Origin: Candidatus Woesearchaeota archaeon
Lineage (GTDB): Archaea > Nanobdellota > Nanobdellia > Woesearchaeales > JABMPP01
NCBI GenBank assembly: GCA_018303405.1
Contig: JAGVYD010000003.1
Span: 1-55,511, forward strand
Direction of reading: 5' to 3'
DNA length: 55,511 nt
The translations under genes and the position numbers were made by a program. The notes under the pieces are model-generated. The model was given only the letters and a program-made list of their open reading frames with translations. It did no database searches and was not told where the DNA came from. The number at the start of each line of letters is the position of its first letter. Positions within the stretch are counted from its first letter, which is position 1. Below are positions 44,605-53,300 of this stretch, one piece after another.

Positions 44605-44913
44605 ATGCAAATGACAATAGCCTCTGCGCTCGAAAATTTGATTGGCGAAAAAAGGACCGCAAAAATCAGAAGCACTAAGATTTCGTCTATTGCCAAAGCA
44701 ATAATTGGTGAGGATAAATATCACTCTGTGAAGGCTTCTTTGGCTGCAGAGCATCTTGAGATAATAGTTCCTGGCAAAATTGGCGCAACTTACACTCACG
44801 GCGGTCACCCAATACATTCGCGACCCCTAGGGGAGCTTAAATTTTGGACGCCAAGACAAAAAGAAGAATGCCTGGCACAAATGGAGAGAAATAAAGCTGA
44901 ACGGCTAGAATGA
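44605..44913 (+). CDS. Unknown small soluble protein
   Basis: 102 aa. An N-terminal helical part with SALENLIGEKRTAKIRSTKISSIAKAIIG, then a middle block with EIIVPGKIGATYTHGGHPIHSRPLG and a charged helical end, ECLAQMERNKAERLE. The GGHPIH segment could bind metal. No family is recognised. Three neighbouring start codons (GTG 44602, ATG 44605, ATG 44611) are possible; none has a strong ribosome site, so coupling to the upstream gene is likely. Confidence 0.6.
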   Translation: MQMTIASALENLIGEKRTAKIRSTKISSIAKAIIGEDKYHSVKASLAAEHLEIIVPGKIGATYTHGGHPIHSRPLGELKFWTPRQKEECLAQMERNKAERLE

Positions 44914-44916
44914 GTG

Positions 44917-45246
44917 TCAGTGCATACCATACAACCCTTCAAGGAACAAGATAGCTGCAATTATTATTGTCAAGTCAAAGGCCAAGTCAATAGCAAATAA
45001 TGCCTGGACAATATACAGCAATCCTGGAAAAATTAAGACCAATTTTATAATTCCAGAGCTTGCAGGCGTGCCTTTGTTTTCGAAATGCTGAATAACCCAA
45101 TAATATAGCTGGATACACACCAAATACACTGCGCCAATAAAGGCAATGTCAAAGCCAACGCCGGAGCCAACATCATAAAATCCGAAATATTTCAGCCCAA
45201 GAACAATGCCCAGTACCATGCCAATGACAGACAATATCCTGCTCAT
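44917..45246 (-). CDS. Small membrane protein, four predicted helices
   Basis: 109 aa from the ATG at 45246. Hydrophobic segments at about 3-20 (ILSVIGMVLGIVLGLKYFGF), 31-52, 66-80 (IIKLVLIFPGLLYIV) and 86-104. No charged motif or family was recognised. The same frame continues upstream through repeat B2 to 45489, but that part is a repeat, not coding. A TATA-like TTATATATAAAT near 45267-45278 supports the short start. Confidence 0.78.
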   Translation of the reverse strand: MSRILSVIGMVLGIVLGLKYFGFYDVGSGVGFDIAFIGAVYLVCIQLYYWVIQHFENKGTPASSGIIKLVLIFPGLLYIVQALFAIDLAFDLTIIIAAILFLEGLYGMH

Positions 45247-45299
45247 TGCTAAAATGTGACATGAATTGATATATAAATAATTCCATCCTCTTCCTGTAT

Positions 45300-45461
45300 G
45301 CTTTGCCCGAAAACTCGCCTTCCGGCCCGGTTTGGGCATCTGCTCAGCATGGCAGATTCTCGCGAATTGCATTTTTCTCCTCTGCAACCCCGAAAAATGC
45401 ATAATCCCTCCGGGAACGGGCTTCGCAAAACTGATGCCCAAACTAACTTTTCGGGCAAAGC
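45300..45461. repeat. Repeat family B, copy B2
   Basis: 162 bp with perfect 14-bp inverted ends GCTTTGCCCGAAAA / TTTTCGGGCAAAGC. Inner pair GTTTGGGCATC/GATGCCCAAAC and central hairpin GCATTTTTC (45369-45377) / GAAAAATGC (45392-45400), loop TCCTCTGCAACCCC. The GTCC to GCCC change against B1 appears in both ends, so the arms change together. It sits 57 bp before the PIN-Rpo7 cluster. Confidence 0.9.
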
Positions 45462-45518
45462 CCCCCTGTAGTAAGCTTTTTAAATACACCCTAATCCCAT
45501 TCTCTCACATAAATAAAT

Positions 45519-45899
45519 ATGAAAAAAATACTGCTCGACACAAACATGCTTATGAGCATAGGCGCTCTGAAGGTTGACATTTTCTCAGAGATTGAGAGGA
45601 TATGTGACTTCAGGTATGAATTGGTCACAATTGACAGCGTTGTGGTGGAATTGTCCAAACTGACCGCGCCTAGCAGGGGCAACATTGGCCGCACGGCAAA
45701 GCTTGCTTTGGAGCTCATCAAGCGGAAAAATGTGAAGATTTTAAAATCAGGCATAATGCCCGCTGATGAAGGCATTGTCATGGTCGCCGACACCAATTTC
45801 ATCGTCGCTACCCAAGACTTGGCGCTCAAGCGAAGGCTCAAAGCCAAGGGCGCAGGGATTATCACGATCAGGCAGAAAAAATACCTGAAATTCGGGTGA
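45519..45899 (+). CDS. PIN-domain protein (FCF1/VapC9-like)
   Basis: 126 aa. PIN nuclease fold: N-terminal KKILLDTNMLMS with the first catalytic Asp, TIDSVVVELSKL with the second acidic residue, and MVADTNFIVATQDLALKRRLKAKG with the third and fourth. It belongs to the stand-alone archaeal PIN family that is next to Rpo7 in many archaea, likely acting on RNA (related to rRNA-processing FCF1/UTP24). The usual upstream aIF2-gamma gene is absent; repeat B2 takes its place. Confidence 0.93.
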   Translation: MKKILLDTNMLMSIGALKVDIFSEIERICDFRYELVTIDSVVVELSKLTAPSRGNIGRTAKLALELIKRKNVKILKSGIMPADEGIVMVADTNFIVATQDLALKRRLKAKGAGIITIRQKKYLKFG

Positions 45900-45903
45900 A
45901 AAA

Positions 45904-46503
45904 ATGTTTTACAAGATACAAGTGAAAGACCACATAAGGGTGCCTCCAGGATATTTTAACATGGAGAAGAATGAGGCCATCATTAAACGAATAAAAAAGA
46001 AGTATGACGGCTACATCTCCAAGGAACTGGGGTTTGTGATCGACGTTTCAGATGTCAACGATGTCCATGAGGGAATAATCATCTCCGGGGACGGCGCAGC
46101 ATACTACGAAACGACATTCACACTGCTTACATTCAAGCCAGAGCAGCAGGAAGTCATGCCTGGCAAGATCAAGGACATTGCAGATTTTGGGGCATTCCTC
46201 AATATCGGGCCAACAGACGGCATGATACATATTTCACAAACCATGGACGACTTTGTCTCATTTGGCAAGGAAAAGGTCCTGGTTGGAAAGGACAGCAAGA
46301 GAAGCCTGAAAGTGAATGACATCTGCCGTGCAAGAATCATCGCAGTAAGCTATAAGGATGTCTCCAACCCGAAGATTGGCATGACGATGAGGCAGATTGG
46401 CCTCGGAAAGCTGGACTGGATGGCTGATTCGGCCCCTGAAGAATCCGGAAGCGAAGAAAAGAAAGAGGCAAAGTCTGATAAAAAAGACAGCAAGAAGAAA
46501 TAA
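45904..46503 (+). CDS. rpoE: RNA polymerase subunit Rpo7 (E')
   Basis: 199 aa. N-terminal RNP-like domain (FYKIQVKDHIRVPPGYF, KYDGYISKELGFVIDV), then the S1/OB domain with MPGKIKDIADFGAFLNIGPTDGMIHISQ and a matching C-terminal strand. With Rpo4 it forms the polymerase stalk that binds the exiting RNA and helps open promoters. The last 22 residues are a Lys/Glu/Ser tail. The start is four bases after the PIN stop, and Spt4 follows: the classical order. Confidence 0.97.
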   Translation: MFYKIQVKDHIRVPPGYFNMEKNEAIIKRIKKKYDGYISKELGFVIDVSDVNDVHEGIIISGDGAAYYETTFTLLTFKPEQQEVMPGKIKDIADFGAFLNIGPTDGMIHISQTMDDFVSFGKEKVLVGKDSKRSLKVNDICRARIIAVSYKDVSNPKIGMTMRQIGLGKLDWMADSAPEESGSEEKKEAKSDKKDSKKK

Positions 46504-46512
46504 GGTGCAAAA

Positions 46513-46698
46513 ATGAAAAAGAAAGTATGCAAGAGATGCAAGCTTTTTGTTGAAGGCGCTGAGTGCCCGGTTTGCAAGACTAGCAGCTTTTCAACAAGCT
46601 GGCAGGGCAGGCTTCACATACTCAACACAGCAGAATCCATGATAGCCAACAAAGTCGGCATATCTGAAAAAGGCGAATATGCAATAAAGGTGCGTTAG
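46513..46698 (+). CDS. spt4: Transcription elongation factor Spt4 (RpoE'')
   Basis: 61 aa. Zinc-binding site VCKRCKLF and CPVCKTSSFS, then SWQGRLHILNTAESMIANKVGI and EKGEYAIKVR. It forms a dimer with Spt5 on RNA polymerase and raises processivity. Complete and of normal length; its stop is one base before S24e. Confidence 0.97.
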   Translation: MKKKVCKRCKLFVEGAECPVCKTSSFSTSWQGRLHILNTAESMIANKVGISEKGEYAIKVR

Positions 46699-46699
46699 G

Positions 46700-47041
46700 A
46701 TGCAGCTCAATGTAGTCAAGAAACAGGAGAGGGCAATGCTCGACAGGACTGAGCTGACTTTTGAGATTGGATTTACTGGCGCTGTTCCCTCAAGGGAAGA
46801 GATTAAGAAGAAGATTGCTGGCATGGAAGGCGTTAAGGAAAATGTTGTCATAATCAAGAAAATAAAGGCAGCAGTTGGCTTTGGAAGGGCAGTTGTTGAG
46901 GCTTACATTTACAAGGATGAGGCATCCATGGGGAAAATCGAGTATGAGTATGCGATTAAGAGGGGCTCAAGCAAGAAAGAGGCCGGCAAGGAAGGCGAGG
47001 CCAAGACAGAAGCCAAGCCTGCTGAGGAAAAAAAGGAATAG
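46700..47041 (+). CDS. rps24e: Small ribosomal subunit protein eS24
   Basis: 113 aa. S24e core: LLVVKKQERAM-like start, ELTFEIGFTGAVPSREEIKKKIAGM, VVIIKKIKAAVGFGRAVVEAYIYKDE. The last 25 residues (KKEAGKEGEAKTEAKPAEEKKE) are a charged tail. Third gene of the Rpo7-Spt4-S24e-S27ae cluster. The start lies one base after the Spt4 stop, so translation is coupled. Confidence 0.95.
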   Translation: MQLNVVKKQERAMLDRTELTFEIGFTGAVPSREEIKKKIAGMEGVKENVVIIKKIKAAVGFGRAVVEAYIYKDEASMGKIEYEYAIKRGSSKKEAGKEGEAKTEAKPAEEKKE

Positions 47042-47065
47042 GCACAAGCTATTTGAGTGATAAAC

Positions 47066-47263
47066 ATGGCAGAAAAAGGCGGAAAGGCACCAAGCAAAAA
47101 GGCAGGGAAGGGCATTCATTCATTGTACACAGTTTCAGGAAACAAGCTGGAAAGAAAGAATAAATATTGCCCAAAGTGCGGCCAGGGATTCTTTTTGGCC
47201 AAGCACAAGGACAGGCAAACATGCGGCAACTGCCATTATACTGAATTTTCAGGGAAGAAGTAA
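47066..47263 (+). CDS. rps27ae: Small ribosomal subunit protein eS31 (S27ae)
   Basis: 65 aa from the ATG at 47066. Zinc-ribbon CPKCGQGFFLAKHKDRQTCGNCHYTEF preceded by SLYTVSGNKLERKNKY, as in archaeal S27ae without a ubiquitin part. The frame's earlier start at 47057 adds three residues. Last gene of the cluster; Kae1/Bud32, which follow in many archaea, are not here, and a convergent coiled-coil gene comes next. Confidence 0.97.
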   Translation: MAEKGGKAPSKKAGKGIHSLYTVSGNKLERKNKYCPKCGQGFFLAKHKDRQTCGNCHYTEFSGKK

Positions 47264-47311
47264 ATTCCTTTTTTTGAAATTCAAACTTTTTTAAATATCA
47301 GACCCCCAGAA

Positions 47312-48211
47312 CTACCTATCTTCCAATTCTGCGCCCTGCATTACAAGCAAATCATCTGTTGTCAGCTTTTCCCCGCGCCTTATCTTTTCCTGCACATCCA
47401 TCTCTTTCTGCCTCAGTGTCTTCCGGCGCTGCTGCCTTTTCTCTTCCCTGTGCTCTTCCATCTCCTGGCCGAGCTGCTTATGGACTTCATTTAGCTCAGT
47501 GAGCTTTTCCTTCAGCTTATTGTTGACTTCACCAAACTTCTGCTTAAGCTCGAAAAAACTCTTATAGGCTTCCTCTTCCTGCACTTTCAGCGCGTCAATA
47601 TCCTTGGACTTGGCCAGCACTTCCTCGTGCCTCTGCTGGCTCTGCTCGGCCTTGGTTTGCAGCTCTCCATGGACAGTATTGGCCTCTTTTTTCAGGCTGT
47701 CAATTTCCATGGAAAGGCCATGCTGGCTGCCTGACAATTCGCCTGCCGCAACCATTTGCCCAAGCTGGCGCTTCAGCTCCTTTCTCTTTTTCATGAGCGC
47801 CTGCTCCTTGTCAAAAGAAATAACTTCAGTCTCAACAATCCGGTCTATATCAGCAATCTGCTTCCTAACCTGGCCAGGGTTCAATCCCTTCTCCTTGCCT
47901 TTTCCGGAAACTGCATCCTTTTCCTGCTTGATTTTTCTGATCTCATCAATCTTGGCGACAATCGTCTCATTAAGCTTCTGCCTTTTTGCCTTCTCAATCT
48001 TTACAGAATTAGTGAGCTCATTTCTCCTGGTTTTGGCTTCCTTGACTTCCCCAATAAGCTGCCTAATCCTTTTTCCAATCTCTTCTTTCTTTGAGAACCA
48101 GGATTCCTTCTGGGTGTTAATCTCATTAAGCGAGGATTTCAACGAATTGACTTCCCTCTTCAATGAGTCCGCTCTATCCAAAAGATTTTTTCTTTCTTGA
48201 TCTGTTAGCAT
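47312..48211 (-). CDS. Archaeal coiled-coil protein (COG1340 type)
   Basis: 299 aa, almost fully alpha-helical with heptad-rich charge patterns from about 5 to 270 (for example KREVNSLKSSLNEINTQKESW and KKRKELKRQLGQM). The end, RGEKLTTDDLLVMQG, is a short conserved patch seen in this family. No enzymatic motif. Such proteins are widespread in archaea and may organise or partner cytoplasmic complexes; the exact role is unknown. It lies between the S27ae 3' end and L12. Confidence 0.85.
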   Translation of the reverse strand: MLTDQERKNLLDRADSLKREVNSLKSSLNEINTQKESWFSKKEEIGKRIRQLIGEVKEAKTRRNELTNSVKIEKAKRQKLNETIVAKIDEIRKIKQEKDAVSGKGKEKGLNPGQVRKQIADIDRIVETEVISFDKEQALMKKRKELKRQLGQMVAAGELSGSQHGLSMEIDSLKKEANTVHGELQTKAEQSQQRHEEVLAKSKDIDALKVQEEEAYKSFFELKQKFGEVNNKLKEKLTELNEVHKQLGQEMEEHREEKRQQRRKTLRQKEMDVQEKIRRGEKLTTDDLLVMQGAELEDR

Positions 48212-48306
48212 GTCCGCTCCAAATCACTGCTGTATTAGCCGTCGTCGCAACTGGTCAACAAACTATAATAAACATGTGGGTGAAAACTAAAATCACACCG
48301 AAAAAT

Positions 48307-48621
48307 TTAACCGAACAAGGCGCCGAGTCCTGCTGCTGCAGCCTCTTCGCTCTTCTTCTCTTCTTCTGCCTTTTTCTTTTCGTCTACCTTTGCCTCAGCC
48401 TTGCCTTCTCCAGCCCCTGAAGATGCAACTGCTGCTGGTGCTGCAACTGCGGCTTTTTCGATGGCCTTGTCTATGTCAACGCCGTCCAAAGCGGCCACTA
48501 ACGCCTTGACCCTTGCGGAATCAGGCTTGGCACCTGCAGCTTCAAGCACCTTGGAGACAGAGGATTCTTCAACCTTCTGCCCAGCCTTGTGCAAAAGCAT
48601 CGCTGCATATATGTATTCCAT
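48307..48621 (-). CDS. rpl12: Large ribosomal subunit stalk protein P1 (L12)
   Basis: 104 aa from the ATG at 48621, which GGAGGT precedes. N-terminal dimer domain [16 protein letters not shown] and [20 protein letters not shown]; Ala-rich hinge; the acidic end [18 protein letters not shown] that recruits translation GTPases. It forms the stalk with L10. Last gene of the L1-L10-L12 operon. Confidence 0.97.
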   Translation of the reverse strand: MEYIYAAMLLHKAGQKVEESSVSKVLEAAGAKPDSARVKALVAALDGVDIDKAIEKAAVAAPAAVASSGAGEGKAEAKVDEKKKAEEEKKSEEAAAAGLGALFG

Positions 48622-48642
48622 TGTCTGTACCTCCATAAAGCA

Positions 48643-49509
48643 TTAATTGATATTGAACTCTGCCTTAATTGACATTGCCTGCATTTGGGCCCTGGCCATG
48701 AGGTCTCCCATCATTCCGGCCGCAGGAATTCCGCCTTCCAGAACAACTGCCCTTGATTCCCTGTAAACTTTCTGAAGCAGCATTTCCACGGTGTCTTTGC
48801 TGGCATATCCAGCCTCAACTGCCAGGTTCATAGCCCATGTTGATGCCTGGGTTATGTTGCTGATATACTGGCTTTCATCAACAGCAAGCAGGTCGCGCGT
48901 GAATATTTCGCCATTCTCATAAACTGCAACAAGGTCAAGCCCGACTTCCATCGGCTGGATCCCCAGCCTGGACAAAACCTCAGATGCCTTTTGGCTGACC
49001 TTTTCTCCCTTTTTGACAATTATGCTGTCCTGCTTAATCACAACCTTGCCTCCTTCAACCCCTGACTTGATTTTCAAAGCACCAAGCTCGCCGATAATAG
49101 GGCCTGGGGCAAAGGGAGTCGGCCCGGCGCTGATCTTAATGTCTGCCGGAGCGGTCTGGCCTGGCTTGGCAGGCGCATTTGATTTGTTTTTCTGCAGGAA
49201 CTTGAACAATTTGAAAGGGCTTTCCTTTGAGAATATCATTGCAGGCATGCCTTCGAGCTTTGCCTCAAGGTGCTCAATGCCCTGTTTTTTTCCCTTGACC
49301 TTTTCAATGGCCATCTTAATGAGCCTTCTTTTGGTCATCTTCAGGACAATGTTCTTTGCCCTGAGCTGCTCCCTCATTTTTTGCAGCTGCGGAGCAGGAA
49401 GATTTTCTATGTTTACAGCGCCGACAATCGGATACTGGTCCATAAGCTGCGCAAAGTCAGTGACATTCCTCTTCTTGGCTTCCGGAATATGCTCTGTTTT
49501 TACCGTCAT
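48643..49509 (-). CDS. rplP0: Large ribosomal subunit protein L10 (P0), without acidic tail
   Basis: 288 aa. L10 core with LMDQYPIVGAVNIENLPAPQLQKMREQLR, NIVLKMTKRRLIKMAIEK and the stalk-binding helices; the archaeal insert around TAPADIKISAGPTPFAPGPIIGELG is present. Archaeal/eukaryal P0 normally ends in an acidic stretch closing with GLGALFG, as L12 does. Here the protein stops at MQAMSIKAEFNIN without it, so the factor-recruiting tail is only on L12. It overlaps the L1 stop by four bases. Confidence 0.96.
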   Translation of the reverse strand: MTVKTEHIPEAKKRNVTDFAQLMDQYPIVGAVNIENLPAPQLQKMREQLRAKNIVLKMTKRRLIKMAIEKVKGKKQGIEHLEAKLEGMPAMIFSKESPFKLFKFLQKNKSNAPAKPGQTAPADIKISAGPTPFAPGPIIGELGALKIKSGVEGGKVVIKQDSIIVKKGEKVSQKASEVLSRLGIQPMEVGLDLVAVYENGEIFTRDLLAVDESQYISNITQASTWAMNLAVEAGYASKDTVEMLLQKVYRESRAVVLEGGIPAAGMMGDLMARAQMQAMSIKAEFNIN

Positions 49510-50249
49510 TGGGCAACCGCCTCGGCTTTCTTGGGCTCGTCATGCTTTTTGTGCAGCAGGCTTTTCTTCTGTTTTTTGACCTCAGCTGATACTTTTTCAA
49601 GCAGCTGGACCGGCCTGCCCATTGTCAATTTTATGAACATTGAATTGATGTTGTTCTTGTCATTCGGAAGGTGATGCACCACCTGATCGTAAATATTCAG
49701 GATGTTATCAGCAATTTCATCGTCGCCCTTGTCTTCTGAGCCCACAACTGTCTGGATTATTGGTGATGTCTTGAGGCTAATTTTGACTGTGTGCTGCAGC
49801 TTGTCGTACAATGGCCGGAGATTGAACTTGGGCGGCACAATGCAGCCAGCCTTTGGGTTTGGCATTTTTCCCCTTGGCCCAAGAACCCTTCCAAAAGCGC
49901 CAGCCACTTTTGGCATGATGTTTGCCTGTGCTATGAAAAAGTCATACTGCTCAGCAAGCTTTTTCATGGCTTTCTTGTCCTGCCCATATTTCTGGAAATC
50001 ATCCTGGACAACGCTGAAATCACAGACTGATTTTGCCTCATCAGAAAGCTCTGCCCCAACCAGCGCGCATACCTTGGCTTTTTTAGACCTGGTGTGCTTT
50101 AATGTCATGAAGAATTCAATTTGGTTTTCAGTCTTCTTGAGGTCAATGCCCCTAACGTTGATAATAAAATCAAAACTCTGCTTAAAATTCCTCTTAGTAG
50201 AACCTTCTCTTACCTGTTTCAAAGCATCCAATACAACTTTCTTGTCCAT
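49506..50249 (-). CDS. rpl1: Large ribosomal subunit protein L1
   Basis: 247 aa. L1 domains: RNFKQSFDFIINVRGIDLKK, FFIAQANIMPKVAGAFGRVLGPRGKMPNPKAGC and SMFIKLTMGRPVQ. It binds the mobile L1 stalk of 23S rRNA. In archaea and bacteria it can repress its own operon by binding a similar mRNA site. The basic tail KKSLLHKKHDEPKKAEAVAQ is longer than usual. L11, normally just upstream, is missing; a 147-bp gap with a leader is there instead. Confidence 0.97.
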   Translation of the reverse strand: MDKKVVLDALKQVREGSTKRNFKQSFDFIINVRGIDLKKTENQIEFFMTLKHTRSKKAKVCALVGAELSDEAKSVCDFSVVQDDFQKYGQDKKAMKKLAEQYDFFIAQANIMPKVAGAFGRVLGPRGKMPNPKAGCIVPPKFNLRPLYDKLQHTVKISLKTSPIIQTVVGSEDKGDDEIADNILNIYDQVVHHLPNDKNNINSMFIKLTMGRPVQLLEKVSAEVKKQKKSLLHKKHDEPKKAEAVAQ

Positions 50250-50345
50250 TCTGACTCCACCCTGCTAAGGCCGCACGCGGCATTAGTACGCGGGATTACT
50301 GGCATTGATATTGCTTCTTGGGAGAAAATGGCCATTTATAAAGAT
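50250..50345 (-). promoter_or_regulatory. Promoter and leader of the L1-L10-L12 operon
   Basis: On the minus strand CTTTATAAATGG at about 50334-50345 is a TATA box. The leader of roughly 60-65 bases carries the hairpin GCCGC-GT-GCGGC (50270-50281) before GGTGGAG, the ribosome site of L1. Leaders of archaeal L1 operons can contain an L1 binding site for feedback control; whether this hairpin is one is inference. Confidence 0.55.
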
Positions 50346-50396
50346 ATCTGAAAGTAAAAAGTAAAGTTGAAAGATCCAGTATTTGCTCCGGCCGGT

Positions 50397-53300
50397 TTAC
50401 CTGCCGACTCCCCTGCCGCCACGAACGACTTTTCCTGAAACGCGGCCCCGTGCCCTTGCCACACCAGACTTTGACCCTTTTCCATATTCCCCTCTGGGTA
50501 TGCCAATCGGCTTCCTGAATCGCACATCGTTCATTGGCTTGATATTCTGGGGAAGTATCTTTTGCTTGCTAAAATATGGTCTCCATGGCTCATTTAGCAC
50601 AGCATCATGGGGAGGCACAAAAGGAATTGGGATTATTGGAATTGGCACTTGCTTCTTGGTCTTAACCTTGATTGTAATATCCACCCTTCTCAAGCCGTCC
50701 ATCATACCCTTAAGCTTTTCAAAGAGATCTTTTTCTGTCAGGTTGATATTCTGGATAATCCTGGCTAATTTTGCTGAGTCCACATTGTAGTCTTTTTCAA
50801 AGGCTTCAAACCTGTCCTTTAACGCCTGCATGTCCCTGAGCTGGATAGCCTGCAGCATCTTGAAAATCCTGTCAAATTTAATCAATTCCTGCCTGTCCGC
50901 GGCCTTGACTTTTTCCCAGTCAAGTTCGAATCCCCTGCTGTTAAGCTCCTGCACAACATTCTTAACTGAAATATCATCGGTAATGGAGCCTTCGCCATTT
51001 ACAAAAATCTGCTCCATGTCCTTATTGGTCATTTTGTATCCCAGCCTGTGAGCCAAGATGCTGTCAATCCTGCCCACTGTCGAATCCCTGGCTTGTTCTG
51101 CGCGCAATTTGCTCAGCTCCTCATTGGCTTCCTTGCCTGTGTTGTTTCTTGCAGACCATCCCATGGCGCAGGCATGGCCTTCATACGAAATCTCGATGTC
51201 ACTGACTGTTATGGATCCTGATTTCAGCAATTTCACCGCTTCAGCATAAGTTTTCTTTCGCGCCTGCAGATCCCTGGCCAGTTCCCTGTCAAGCCTTGCC
51301 ATGGCATGGCTTATTTCCCTATTCAGCCCGGAATCCAATGCAGCGAGTGCGGCCTGCATGTCTTTGGCGCCCTCCTTGTTGTCAAACTGGCCGCTGAACC
51401 AGAATGGCGCCCTGGTGTAGAAGCTGACAGTGTACTGCGAAACTGCCTCGTTCTCCACCACATCAATTTTTGGCACATTTGGGGCGACGATTGCCTGCTC
51501 TTGCGCCTGGCCAGGCACGTTTATTGTATTGATCCAGTCCTGGGCCCTCATTCTTTGCCTTTGCTGCTCCATCATCGCAACATGGGTCTTATCTGACTGG
51601 GAACGTGCCGCGGAAATCATGCCTGGTGTTATAGTTGTTGTCAATGCCTGGACTGAAATTGTGGCGCTTAAGGCAAGGAGCACCAATCCCCTGACAGAAG
51701 TTGACGTGTACTTATTCATCTTCTTACTTAGGGCAGAAAGCCATTTCCTGACGCTACCCTGCTGGTTCCCGCTTTCACCAATCAATTGTTCAAGTGATTT
51801 TAATTTGCGGACCAGTATCTCTGCACGATCAGAAAGGTTCCGTATGTTCTGCGCAATGCTGGAGCTTAATTGCTTTTCCTCAGCCAGCATTTGGTTGTAT
51901 GTTTCAGCATTAATGCGCAATGGCCTTGACAGCAAATCCCGCTGTTTTTGCAGGTTGATTTTCTTTTCCCTTGTATTATCCTCCAATACTCTTAATATTG
52001 CCTTAATCCGTTCGGCCAATTCATGCCCGGCCGCTTCAGCCCCTTTTTTATCCAATGACATGGTTGTGTTCTGCAACTGGGTTTTCAGGACCTGGTCCTG
52101 CTCCAATTCATATAACAGCGTATAAATTTCAGCCTGGCCTGCCTCTGCCTCGAGAATCATTTTCACAACAGCGTCAATTTTTCCAAATGACTTTTGGCCC
52201 TTGGCAATCTCTTTTTCAACTGACCTGAGGTTATCTTCCTGCTTGTCAAGCATCTTAGCCAGCCATTTTTTGACTTTATTCTCATCCCTTAATTCGTCCG
52301 GGATTTTGCCTAATGTTACTTTTTTTGCGAGTTCTGTGAGTTCCCTGACCCCTGGCCATGTCGTTGAAACATTTCTCTGCGCAAAGCCCATGAATGTTGG
52401 AATTAAGAATTCTTTTGTTGCATGGATTTGCATGTCTTCGCTCATTAATGGATTAAGCTCTTTATCATGGCTTTCCATTGATTTTAAGCTGCCTCTTATT
52501 CTAACTACATCAGACTTCAGTTTCCTCATTTTCTCAGGAAAATTTTTCAGGACCTGGTCTGGAGCCGGCGTGGTTGGCTTGCCAGCATTCAACTGTTTTG
52601 GCGATGCCTGCCCTTTGGCTTGCCCGCCTTCCACTTCCTGATAGCTGGCATCATGGGCTTGGCCGCCTGGAGGAGGCTCGGTTCCCGGCGGAGGGGCCGG
52701 TGGGGCAGTTCCAGTCATTACAGGGCCTTGTTGCGGCGGATTGGCCTGGCCAGGCCGTTCTGTTGTTGTCTGGCCTGATCCTGCACGCTCTCTTGCTTCT
52801 TTTTCCATTTGCTCCCTATTTTGAATAATGGCCGCTATAAGCCCTTCCATTTTGGATGTCAAGTCAGCATACTTTTTCTTAAGGCCATCCATTTCTGAAA
52901 TGCTTTCACGCATGTCACGAATTTCTTTTTTGGGAGTTACCCGGTCATCCTCAAAATATGTTTTATGTATAAGGGATATCTTTTCCAAAACTTCCCTTAT
53001 TATGAGAGCATCAACATCCTCTTTCTTGCCTGTAACCAAGGATAGTTTTGATGCTATTGTCCGAAGAACACTCTTAAACTTGTCAAGCTGGGATGCCCAT
53101 TGGCTTAGATTTCCGGTTAGAATTGCTGCGCGTGCTATTGTTTCATTAAGCTCTTTGTTGTTTTTTGCATCTTCAGACAGAAGCTCTTCTATGGCCCTCT
53201 TATAAAATTCTGGCTCCCTCAATCTATTATCTTCTTTCAGTTTGTTCCATAATGATTCAAGATTGCTCAACTGCATATGCTCTTCCTTCAGAATCTGCTT

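Noticed and set aside
45247-45489. N-terminal extension of the small membrane protein to 45489
   Set aside because: It translates repeat B2 on the minus strand; the same peptide appears in the shadow frame of B3 (MLSRCPNRAGRR against MLSGCTNRAERR).
50270-50281. The GC hairpin as a transcription terminator
   Set aside because: It has no following T run on the minus strand and lies inside the predicted leader of L1.
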